NCBI GenBank assembly: GCA_964369315.1
Contig: CAYJEJ010000003.1
Location: 62,001-126,000, forward strand
Reading direction: 5' to 3'
DNA length: 64,000 nucleotides
Source: CAYJEJ01 sp964369315
GTDB lineage: Bacteria; Pseudomonadota; Alphaproteobacteria; UBA3830; JAIRWN01
Shown: piece after piece, positions 36,428 to 44,599 of the stretch
Position numbering within the stretch: position 1 is the first letter of the stretch
Layout of the letters: every line of letters begins with the position of its first letter
Position numbers and translations under genes: made by a program
Notes under the pieces: model-generated
Told to the model about the DNA's origin: nothing
Database searches by the model: none
The model's input: only the letters and a program-made list of their open reading frames with translations

Positions 36428-37368
36428 TATTGATAGGTTTCGGTTATATTAGCATCTTTGGTTATATTTATAGAACCACTAACTGAGTTACTTAATAAAA
36501 CTCCAGTTAATCCAGTACAACCAGTTAAAAAAAGGGATTGAAGAGATGTTAAATTTCTCAAGTCTAATGTTCCAGTTAGACCTGTACAATTTGTTAAGTT
36601 TAATGTACCTAGACCTGTAGAAACAGTTGGGAAAAGGATGCTTTTTAAAGCAGGGTTGTCATCCAATACTATCTGTATATCATCATAAGGGTTTGGATGA
36701 TACTCATGAGCCAATTGTTTGAATGTGGCTTTTGTGAAGTCAATACTCTCTAGTTGCTTAGAACCGTTTATTGTCAAGATTGTGTTACTATAGATTTCAG
36801 AGTCTTCCAGAACAACAGACGCCAATTTTTCGCATCCACTGAACGTTATGTTAATCTGAGAGCCACGTCTTGCAACTCCAGTATCTACGGTTTTGATGTT
36901 CATTTTTGTTTTACTGAGGTCTATTTTTTCTAACATGGCACAATTGGTAAATATTAACGAGGCGTTTGTTATTGATGCATTAGATAAGTTAACCTCTGTT
37001 AATGCAGTACAATCAGTTAAATTTGTGTTAGCGGTTATTACCATTCCACTTAAATCGATGTTTTCTATAAATGATGCATCACTAAATGATGTTGTATTAG
37101 AAATATTGTTGCTTTCTTCATCAAAAAACAAACCGGATTTCACTAATTCTGCAGTGTTTATTCCATTTACTACATCTGTTATTGTTGAATTGCATTCTAA
37201 AGTGGTAGCTAAAGTTCTTAATGTGCCATCCTCACAGACTTGATAAGTATGGATATACGCAGTTTTTATATCGCCATGAGCTGTTCCAAAAGCATTATAG
37301 TAGCTAGCGTGAGATACTGTTGCACTACAGCACAGTGCTGACATTGTTAATAAAATTTTTGTATTCAT
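36427..37368 (-). CDS. Secreted leucine-rich-repeat-like protein
   Basis: A signal peptide (residues 1-21, ending SATVSHA) precedes a Ser/Thr/Asn-rich protein built of irregular repeats. They have the form N-hydrophobic-T-x-C-x-x-L, for example LTDCTALTEVNLSNAS, FTNCAMLEKIDLSKTK, LTNCTGLTGTLDLRNL and LTGCTGLTGVLL. This resembles the BspA-like LRR_5 family, whose members are often surface or secreted and bind host proteins. No anchor or autotransporter domain is visible. It converges on trxB. Function unknown; a host-contact role is inferred only from secretion and repeat type. Confidence 0.8.
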   Translation of the reverse strand: MNTKILLTMSALCCSATVSHASYYNAFGTAHGDIKTAYIHTYQVCEDGTLRTLATTLECNSTITDVVNGINTAELVKSGLFFDEESNNISNTTSFSDASFIENIDLSGMVITANTNLTDCTALTEVNLSNASITNASLIFTNCAMLEKIDLSKTKMNIKTVDTGVARRGSQINITFSGCEKLASVVLEDSEIYSNTILTINGSKQLESIDFTKATFKQLAHEYHPNPYDDIQIVLDDNPALKSILFPTVSTGLGTLNLTNCTGLTGTLDLRNLTSLQSLFLTGCTGLTGVLLSNSVSGSINITKDANITETYQ

Positions 37369-37526
37369 AGTTTTTTCCTATAGTATTTACAATAAAGACT
37401 AACAATTAATGCAAAATTCTTTATAAAAAATTAATAAAATAAAAATAAATAATAACTATCGCTTTTAAATATCTATTAATTGTTTTTGTGTAGTATCAAC
37501 TTAAATTATTTTTTAAGGAACATACT

Positions 37527-38429
37527 ATGAAAAGGGCATTACTTATTGGAACTTCTGCGTTAATTTCTCTAGCATATTTGGAAAGCAATTCTTCCCTCGC
37601 CAAACCGCATACGGCTCAGCATGAGCATCATGTTAAGGTGGCAAGCAATAAACATGAACATAAAATTGTTACTGAAAAACATTTAAAAAAAATGGTTAAA
37701 AAAATATCAGAAGAGCATATAAATAAAATTGTAAAATCCATGCAGGAAAAGCATGGCATACCAAGTAATAGTGGACATAAAAAGATTGAACATGTCGCTG
37801 AAAAAAAGCATGTTGAAGTTGCACCACACCACGGTGTAGAGATTGAAAATCATGGTGCTCAAACGCATAAACTATCAATAAAAGAGCGTGCTAATCTTTT
37901 GAAAAATTCAGAGAGGTTTAAAGAAGTTCCAAAAGCCCCTACTTTAGAGAGGGCAACCCCAGAACAACTTAAAAAAGTTGAGCAAATGAGGAAAAAATTA
38001 AATGTCGAAAACAATGAAGGGACACACAAAAAAACCATACTTGATGAAATAAAAGGAAATAAGGTTTTCCAAAAACAACGTGAGAAAAATATTGAAATAG
38101 AACATTTGGTAAAACCAGCAACACTTCATCATGAAGAAAAAGTAGGTAAAACTTCAGAATTAATTCATGAACCAATTCACGAAAAGCAAACAGCTTTAGA
38201 GCATGAACCAATCGTGAAAGAGTCAATCCCACAAGTTGAACGTAAAAAAGTTCCTGCTGAAAAACCTAATAAAGTTAAAGAAGAGGTTATTCAACATGAA
38301 ATAGCTGAAGTTGTCCATCACGCAGCACATGAAAAACCAAGCCTTCCAGAGCATGAGCAAAAGGCAATTCACAAAGAAACATTGAACAAAATTATGGGTC
38401 AATTAAAGGAAATCTTAAACTTCTTTTAA
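37527..38429 (+). CDS. Secreted His/Lys/Glu-rich low-complexity protein
   Basis: I do not recognise this protein. It begins with a signal peptide (KRALLIGTSALISLAYL, cleavage near SSLAKP). The remaining 275 residues are strongly charged and rich in His, Lys and Glu, with loose repeats such as HEPIHEKQTALEHEPI and KHVEVAPHHG. It is probably disordered or a long helix. Many histidines could bind metal ions. The gene is a single unit with an AAGGA ribosome-binding site and a terminator, divergent from the LRR-like gene. Confidence 0.78.
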   Translation: MKRALLIGTSALISLAYLESNSSLAKPHTAQHEHHVKVASNKHEHKIVTEKHLKKMVKKISEEHINKIVKSMQEKHGIPSNSGHKKIEHVAEKKHVEVAPHHGVEIENHGAQTHKLSIKERANLLKNSERFKEVPKAPTLERATPEQLKKVEQMRKKLNVENNEGTHKKTILDEIKGNKVFQKQREKNIEIEHLVKPATLHHEEKVGKTSELIHEPIHEKQTALEHEPIVKESIPQVERKKVPAEKPNKVKEEVIQHEIAEVVHHAAHEKPSLPEHEQKAIHKETLNKIMGQLKEILNFF

Positions 38430-38461
38430 TATGTGAACATCAGTCCTAAGTAATAGGTGAT

Positions 38462-38497
38462 ATGGCGTAGCTTTTTTATGGTTACGCCATTATTTTT
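38462..38497 (+). terminator. Rho-independent terminator of the His-rich protein gene
   Basis: The stem ATGGCGTAGC/GTTACGCCAT (one G-U) with a 9-base loop is followed by TATTTTT. Confidence 0.88.
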
Positions 38498-38560
38498 GTT
38501 TGTATTTATTTTTAATAAAATTTATAACTAATATTATTTTTAAAATTAATCCGGTTATAA

Positions 38561-40183
38561 ATGTATAAAATCTTTTGCGTGATATTCTTATTTATTGCAG
38601 TTTATTTTATTTATAAAGGTTATAAAATAAAGTCTCGTGGTTCGGTAAACAAACAATTTTATAAAAACCTATTTGATGAAGCTCCAGTTGCAGTCATTAC
38701 AACCGACTCTGATTTAAAAGTAAAAATATTTAATAAAGCTTGTGAACAGATTTTTGTTAATCAATTTTGTATTAAAATCAGAAAATCTGTTTTTGAACTG
38801 ATGGATTTTGAAAAAAATCTTGAATTTAAAAATATCATAAACAACATTTTAAATTCTGCGAGTGATGAATCAGTGTCAACCGAAGTCTCATTCCCAGTGG
38901 ACGGCAAAATTAAATTTTTTATCGTCCATGTGCGTAATATCTCTGCGAACCTAAAAGTGAGTTTTTCTGGTTCTGGTATAACGCTATATTTTGTTGATAT
39001 CACAGAAAGGAAACGCTTAGAAGAAAAATTTAATCAATCACAAAAAATGGAGGCTGTTGGAAAACTTGCGGGCGGTGTTGCACATGATTTTAACAACCTT
39101 TTAACTGCTATTACAGGCTATTGTGATTTGCTGTTAGCACGGCATTTGCCGAGCGACCAATCGTTTAATGATATTATGCAAATAAAACAAAATTCTAGCC
39201 GAGCAGCAAATTTAGTGAAGCAATTGCTCGCGTTTTCTCGCCGTCAGACATTGCAACCAAAGATTTTGGATGTGGCAGAACAATTGTCTGAAATTTCTAT
39301 TCTTTTAAATCGTTTGATTGGCTCGAAAGTGAAATTGAATTTGGTTTATGAAAATAATTTTTCTGGTGCGATAAAAGTTGACCAAGTACAATTTGAACAG
39401 GTCATAATTAATTTAGCGGTCAATGCTAGGGATGCAATGCCTGATGGTGGGGTTTTAACCATAAAAAGCAGCACTGTCCATTTAGAAAATGCAGTTAACT
39501 CGAGCGTGGACACCATCCCTGCGGGTTCATATATATTAATAGAAATATCAGATACAGGGCAGGGGATTGAAATTTCAGATATAGCGAAAATTTTTGAACC
39601 ATTTTTCTCAACTAAAGGTAGTGGTGCGGGCACTGGACTTGGTCTGTCAACTGTTTATGGCATTATGAATCAAACAGGGGGATTTATCTCGGTTGAGAAT
39701 AAAATCGGTTTGGGGGTTAATTTCCAGCTGTATTTCCCTTATTATGAATTTGATTTTAATTCTACCCAAATTAGTGACCTTGACGATAATACACCAAAGA
39801 CTGTCACCGACCTTACAGGGTCTGGGAAAATTCTTCTGATAGAAGATGAAGATACCGTGAGGTTATTTATGGCACGAGCCCTCAGGGACAAGGGATATGT
39901 CATTATTGAAGCGAGCGATGCAATACAAGGGATGGATATCATCCAAAATAACGATAATATAGCTTTAATAATCAGTGATGTGATGATGCCGTTAATGGAG
40001 GGCACTGAGTTTTTGCAAAAAATCAGACAGATTGGTATCAATACCAGCGTTATGTTTATTTCAGGCTATGCAGAAGAGGATTTCAGAGATTTAATTGAAA
40101 AAACAGATAGCGTTTATTTTTTGCAAAAGCCATTTGGCATCCAAGAATTTGCTAGCAAAGTTAAGGAAATTTTGAACTTATAA
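38561..40183 (+). CDS. cckA: Hybrid sensor histidine kinase CckA
   Basis: CckA is the kinase/phosphatase that feeds phosphate to ChpT and CtrA in the alphaproteobacterial cell cycle. One hydrophobic segment lies at residues 3-20, where two are usual. A PAS domain (FDEAPVAVITTDSDLKVKIFN) follows, then the H-box GGVAHDFNNLLTAITGY that marks CckA. The ATPase motifs are NLAVNARDAMPDGG, DTGQGI and GTGLGLSTVYGI. The C-terminal receiver domain has its phospho-acceptor aspartate in LIISDVMMP and its lysine in LQKPFG. It lacks the extra PAS region of longer CckA proteins. Confidence 0.92.
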   Translation: MYKIFCVIFLFIAVYFIYKGYKIKSRGSVNKQFYKNLFDEAPVAVITTDSDLKVKIFNKACEQIFVNQFCIKIRKSVFELMDFEKNLEFKNIINNILNSASDESVSTEVSFPVDGKIKFFIVHVRNISANLKVSFSGSGITLYFVDITERKRLEEKFNQSQKMEAVGKLAGGVAHDFNNLLTAITGYCDLLLARHLPSDQSFNDIMQIKQNSSRAANLVKQLLAFSRRQTLQPKILDVAEQLSEISILLNRLIGSKVKLNLVYENNFSGAIKVDQVQFEQVIINLAVNARDAMPDGGVLTIKSSTVHLENAVNSSVDTIPAGSYILIEISDTGQGIEISDIAKIFEPFFSTKGSGAGTGLGLSTVYGIMNQTGGFISVENKIGLGVNFQLYFPYYEFDFNSTQISDLDDNTPKTVTDLTGSGKILLIEDEDTVRLFMARALRDKGYVIIEASDAIQGMDIIQNNDNIALIISDVMMPLMEGTEFLQKIRQIGINTSVMFISGYAEEDFRDLIEKTDSVYFLQKPFGIQEFASKVKEILNL

Positions 40184-40214
40184 AAGATGTATAGTTTTTT
40201 GATAATTAATCAGC

Positions 40215-41300
40215 TTAAATATCGAGTAGACTGTCCCACTCTTTCAAAATCTTTTCTTGGCTAAAACGTGAAGAAATATTTTTCGCTTCAAGACCAAGGT
40301 TTTTTCTTTGATTCTCGTCTGATATCAGTTCTCTAATTAATTTCTCTAGTGCAAACACATCTCGAGCAGGAAAAAGCCGACCATCTATTTTATCACGGAC
40401 GATGTCAACGTTTCCTGAACAATCTGATGCAATCACCGGAAGACCAACTGACATTGCTTCACATAAAGCATTTGGAAAACCTTCATATAGTGATGGGAAA
40501 ACGAACAAATCCGCATCTAATAAAACAGGAAAAATGTCTTTTGTAATACTCGGTAAAAATATTCTCTTTTCCATGTTTAAATCTTTTATTAATTTTTCTA
40601 GGTTTTGTCTTTCACTGCCTTCACCATATATTGTTAAGGTGATGTTTTTATTATCTCTTGCAACGCGATGGAAGGCATTGATTAGGGTATCAAATGATTT
40701 AAACTTATCTAATCTGCCAGCAGAAATTATGTTAATTCCTTCACGAGCTGCTGGAAGTGGTTTTTTTAATAATGTTGGTTTAATAACAAAATTTGGGATA
40801 ATTTGAATGTTTTTTAATTTATAAAATTTTTTAGTAGCACTTTTTGTTTGAAATATAACTTTTTTAGCTTTTGGATATAAAATATCCCTTAAAGTATTAT
40901 ATATTTTGCTTGGCAAATTATGAAAACATGGATTTGTTCGTTCACAGACGATGGTTGGGATACTTGTCCCCAAAATGGACAAAAGCACAGTGATATTTGT
41001 CACATCAAGAAAGGATATTATTATGTCTGGGTTTGATGAGAATATTGCCTTTCTTAAATAATAAATGCGTTTGCAAATATTAAACGTTCTTCTAAAAAAA
41101 CTTAAATCTTCGTCACAGCTTTGATTAATTTGATTGAGTCTTATAACCTGATTGAGCTGATAAAATGGCTTAGATTTACTATCTGCAAATGTAATTAAAG
41201 AGACCATATGCCCTTGTTCCGACCAATGGTTAGCAAGACAAGACAAAACCCTTTCCGCACCGCCTGAATTCAATGATGAGATTACCAATGTGATGTTCAT
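40215..41300 (-). CDS. Glycosyltransferase family 4 protein
   Basis: This is a GT-B fold retaining glycosyltransferase. The N-terminal motif is LVISSLNSGGAERVLSCLANHW. The C-terminal nucleotide-sugar site is SAGRLDKFKSFDTLINAF, then FPSLYEGFPNALCEAMSVGLPVIAS, holding the E-x7-E motif. These enzymes build lipopolysaccharide or capsule. It stands alone next to lolD, so the acceptor is not known. Confidence 0.92.
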   Translation of the reverse strand: MNITLVISSLNSGGAERVLSCLANHWSEQGHMVSLITFADSKSKPFYQLNQVIRLNQINQSCDEDLSFFRRTFNICKRIYYLRKAIFSSNPDIIISFLDVTNITVLLSILGTSIPTIVCERTNPCFHNLPSKIYNTLRDILYPKAKKVIFQTKSATKKFYKLKNIQIIPNFVIKPTLLKKPLPAAREGINIISAGRLDKFKSFDTLINAFHRVARDNKNITLTIYGEGSERQNLEKLIKDLNMEKRIFLPSITKDIFPVLLDADLFVFPSLYEGFPNALCEAMSVGLPVIASDCSGNVDIVRDKIDGRLFPARDVFALEKLIRELISDENQRKNLGLEAKNISSRFSQEKILKEWDSLLDI

Positions 41301-41321
41301 TTCGTCTTATGATAGAAGGAT

Positions 41322-42020
41322 TTATAACTCATTATACAATATTCCATTGTGGATATTCATACGTAAATCAGCCATGGCTGCAAATTCTTTGTTATGGGTT
41401 ACAAATATTACCCCCATATTTTTCTCTTTTGCCGTTTTTATAAATTCGTTCATCACTATGGAAGCATTTTCTTCATCGAGATTGCCAGTGGGCTCATCGG
41501 CGAACAATATTTTTGGTTGATTAACAAACGCCCTTGCAATTGCAACTCGTTGTTGTTCACCACCAGATAATAGGTTGGTTCTTTGATTTTCTTTTGATTC
41601 TAATCCAAGCTTTATTAACAATGATTTGGCAGTATTTATAGCGACATTTTCATTTTGCTGTGCAAGGATTTGAGGGATTAATAAATTTTCAAGAACGCTA
41701 AATTCAGGCATCAAATGATGAAATTGGTACACAAATCCCATATAATTTAATCGAAGTTTCGTTTGCTCCACCTCACTCAAGGTTGAACAGTTTTTGTCGT
41801 TGATTATTATTTCTCCGCTGTCACATTTGTCCAGCAGTGCTGCAGTGTGTAATAAGGTGGATTTGCCTGAGCCAGAGGGGCCCACGATTGAAATAACTTG
41901 CCCTTTATTAAGTGAAAGGTTGATATTTTTCAATATTTGATGGCTTTTACCATCTCCTTGAATATATGATTTGTTAATATTTTTTAGTGTTAAAATAGGG
42001 CGACTAAGTGTTTCATTCAT
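41322..42020 (-). CDS. lolD: Lipoprotein-releasing system ATP-binding protein LolD
   Basis: LolD is the ATPase of the LolCDE transporter that frees lipoproteins from the inner membrane. It shows Walker A GPSGSGKST, the LolD-typical GFVYQFHHLMPEFSVLEN, signature LLSGGEQQRVAIARA, Walker B ILFADEPTGNLDEE and the switch THN. At 232 residues it is normal. The ATG overlaps the end of lolC. Confidence 0.96.
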   Translation of the reverse strand: MNETLSRPILTLKNINKSYIQGDGKSHQILKNINLSLNKGQVISIVGPSGSGKSTLLHTAALLDKCDSGEIIINDKNCSTLSEVEQTKLRLNYMGFVYQFHHLMPEFSVLENLLIPQILAQQNENVAINTAKSLLIKLGLESKENQRTNLLSGGEQQRVAIARAFVNQPKILFADEPTGNLDEENASIVMNEFIKTAKEKNMGVIFVTHNKEFAAMADLRMNIHNGILYNEL

Positions 42021-43266
42021 ATTTTAAGGTCTCAGCTGGAGAGATTTTCCCCGCTCTTAAAGCTGGATAAATTGTTGATAAAAAAGAAAGAAGCAGGGCG
42101 ATACAAACTGTTAAAATAACCTCCCGAGTATTTATAACTGCTGGTAATTGATAAAGATAATATACCTCATCTGGGAATAGATTCGTCTTTAGAAGAATTT
42201 CTAAAACTCTTCGTATTTTCTCTATATTATTACAAAATAAAAGCCCAAGAATGGTGCCCAAGACTGTTCCAATGCAACCGATGAAAAAACCTGTCATCAT
42301 GAACACTCGTATAATTGCCCATTTTTGCATGCCTATTGTCCTGAGGATAGCAATATCACGAGATTTATCACGAACCAACATCACCATACAAGAGATAACG
42401 TTTAAACTCGCGACCATAACAATCAGAGTTAATATGAGAAACATCACATTTCGCTCAACCGCAACGGCACTCATAAATGCTTTGTTTTTCTCCTGCCAAT
42501 TTAATAGTGCGAGTTGATAGTCTTTGGATAATTTTGAAAGTTTTTTATTAGTTTTGGGCGAGATATTATTATCTTTGAACGTCAATTCCATTTGAGAGAC
42601 GCAGCCGTCTAGTTTAAACAGCTTTTGGGCATAATTTAATGGAATGAACGCAAACGAGCTATCATACTCGTGCATTCCTGTTGTGAATATTCCGCATATA
42701 AAAAAAGTTTTTGCCCGCGGGATGTAGCCAAATCCTCCCTCATTTATCTCAGGGGTGATGACCTTAACCTTATCGCCAATCCAGACGCCGAGTTTTCTAG
42801 CGAGATATTTACCAATCATAATTTCATTTGCATCATCATTATTGGAGTAGGCTCGACCGTATGTAATATTATTTGAAATGATTTTTTTATTCGTTAGGTC
42901 TTGGCACTGCATTCCTCGTAATACGACGCCCATGACCTGTTTTTCGCTTACTAACATTGCTTGACGTTCTATTATCGGGCTTATTTCCTCGATATTAGGG
43001 AAATGATTTTTGAATTTTGAGATGATTTCATCATATCCATAAATCCCGTCATTAGACTGAGAATATGCCGATATATGACCATTAAAACCAACTATATGAG
43101 AAATAAATTCTTGCCTAAAACCATTCATTACTGACATAACAATAATTAGCGTTGCAACGCCCAGCATTATGCCCACAAAGGCAAAACCTGCGATTAAAGA
43201 TATAAAGCCATCTTTTCTTTTTGACCTTAAATACCTCCAAGCTATTGTTAATTCGAGATTTTTCAT
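42013..43266 (-). CDS. lolC: Lipoprotein-releasing system transmembrane protein LolC/LolE
   Basis: This is the membrane subunit with the LolC/E layout. TM1 follows ELTIAWRYLRSKRKDGFISLIAGFAF-type residues, a large periplasmic MacB_PCD-like domain spans about residues 45-255, and three C-terminal helices end with YPALRAGKISPAETLKYE. Only one such subunit is present, as in other alphaproteobacteria where it forms a homodimer. The ATG at 43266 overlaps the proS stop (TGATG). Confidence 0.93.
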   Translation of the reverse strand: MKNLELTIAWRYLRSKRKDGFISLIAGFAFVGIMLGVATLIIVMSVMNGFRQEFISHIVGFNGHISAYSQSNDGIYGYDEIISKFKNHFPNIEEISPIIERQAMLVSEKQVMGVVLRGMQCQDLTNKKIISNNITYGRAYSNNDDANEIMIGKYLARKLGVWIGDKVKVITPEINEGGFGYIPRAKTFFICGIFTTGMHEYDSSFAFIPLNYAQKLFKLDGCVSQMELTFKDNNISPKTNKKLSKLSKDYQLALLNWQEKNKAFMSAVAVERNVMFLILTLIVMVASLNVISCMVMLVRDKSRDIAILRTIGMQKWAIIRVFMMTGFFIGCIGTVLGTILGLLFCNNIEKIRRVLEILLKTNLFPDEVYYLYQLPAVINTREVILTVCIALLLSFLSTIYPALRAGKISPAETLKYE

Positions 43267-44585
43267 CAATTTTTAAAAGAATTAAGTTCTTTTTCTAACA
43301 TAGGGACAACGACATCGAGCACATTGTCAATATGAATGTATAACTGCTCGCCAGTTTTACGATTTTTTATCTCAACGTTCTTATTTTCCAATGACTTCGC
43401 ACCAACGACTATTTGATAAGGCAGCCCAATCAAATCGGCGTCCATCATTTTTAATCCAGCACGTTCGTTCCTGTCGTCATATAAAACTTCTACTCCCTTC
43501 GATATCAGGCAGTTATAGATTTCATCCGCAGCTTTTATGCACTCATCATTGCTCACTGAAATATTAATTAGTGAAATATGATACGGAGCGACAGGTAAAG
43601 GCCAAATTATTCCATTGTCATCGTGATTTGCCTCTATAATTGCACCAACAAGCCTTGAAACGCCCATTCCATAAGAACCCATTTCAGGGTATGTTTGCTG
43701 ACCTTGAGAATCGCTGATTGTCACGTTCATCGCCTTAGTATACTTTGTGCCAAAATTAAAAATATGACCGACTTCTATCCCTCGCGACTGACATAGGTTT
43801 TCTTTTGCAATGGGGCATTGATTAGCGTCATATTGGTCATCTGCCACGGCATAAATGCCAGAGAGCTCGTCAAATGCATCTTGCAAGTTGTTCATTTTGC
43901 TGTGTATTTGTTTGTCATAATAAAGGCTGCTTTCACCAGTGGATGCCAAAACATGAAACTCATGGCTCATATCACCGCCAATTGCACCAGAGTCAGCCTT
44001 GACGGGTATGGGAGTTAGTCCCATTTTTTGAAAAGTTTTAACATATGCATTAAACATGTTTTTATATGTGATTTTTGCTTGTTCTAAATTGATATCAAAA
44101 GAATAAGCATCTTTCATATAAAACTCGCGACCACGCATCACGCCAAACCTTGGTCTTAATTCATCACGAAACTTCCACTGTATTTGATAAAAAACTTTGG
44201 GCAAATCTTTATAGCTACGAACATGCCTGCGAAAAATATCGACGACTTGTTCTTCATTTGTTGGACTATAAAGCAATCTTCTGCCACGCCTGTCATCAAA
44301 ACGCAGCAATTCCTCGCCATAAGAGTTTTCTCGACCGCTTTCTTCCCACAGCTCAACAGGTTGTATGGTCGACATCAATAATTCGGTTGAGCCAATATTT
44401 TCTTGCTCTTTTCTTATTATATCAGCAACTTTATTAAGTACCCTAAGCCCTAGCGGTAACCAAGAATATATCCCGCTCGCAGTTTGTATAATCATTCCAG
44501 CACGGAGCATCAAACGGTGTGAGACGATTTGGGCTTCTATTGGTGTTTCTTTTAAGGTGGGACAAAAAAAATTCGAAATACGCAT
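43266..44585 (-). CDS. proS: Proline--tRNA ligase
   Basis: This class II aminoacyl-tRNA synthetase is of the short alphaproteobacterial type (439 residues) without the editing insertion domain of the E. coli enzyme. Motif 2 lies in FYQIQWKFRDELRPRFGVMRGREFYMKDAYSF and motif 3 in GSYGMGVSRLVGAIIE. The anticodon-binding domain is at the C-terminus. It is between lon and lolC, all in the same direction with very short gaps. Confidence 0.97.
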   Translation of the reverse strand: MRISNFFCPTLKETPIEAQIVSHRLMLRAGMIIQTASGIYSWLPLGLRVLNKVADIIRKEQENIGSTELLMSTIQPVELWEESGRENSYGEELLRFDDRRGRRLLYSPTNEEQVVDIFRRHVRSYKDLPKVFYQIQWKFRDELRPRFGVMRGREFYMKDAYSFDINLEQAKITYKNMFNAYVKTFQKMGLTPIPVKADSGAIGGDMSHEFHVLASTGESSLYYDKQIHSKMNNLQDAFDELSGIYAVADDQYDANQCPIAKENLCQSRGIEVGHIFNFGTKYTKAMNVTISDSQGQQTYPEMGSYGMGVSRLVGAIIEANHDDNGIIWPLPVAPYHISLINISVSNDECIKAADEIYNCLISKGVEVLYDDRNERAGLKMMDADLIGLPYQIVVGAKSLENKNVEIKNRKTGEQLYIHIDNVLDVVVPMLEKELNSFKN

Positions 44586-44599
44586 GGGTGCCTCTAGTA

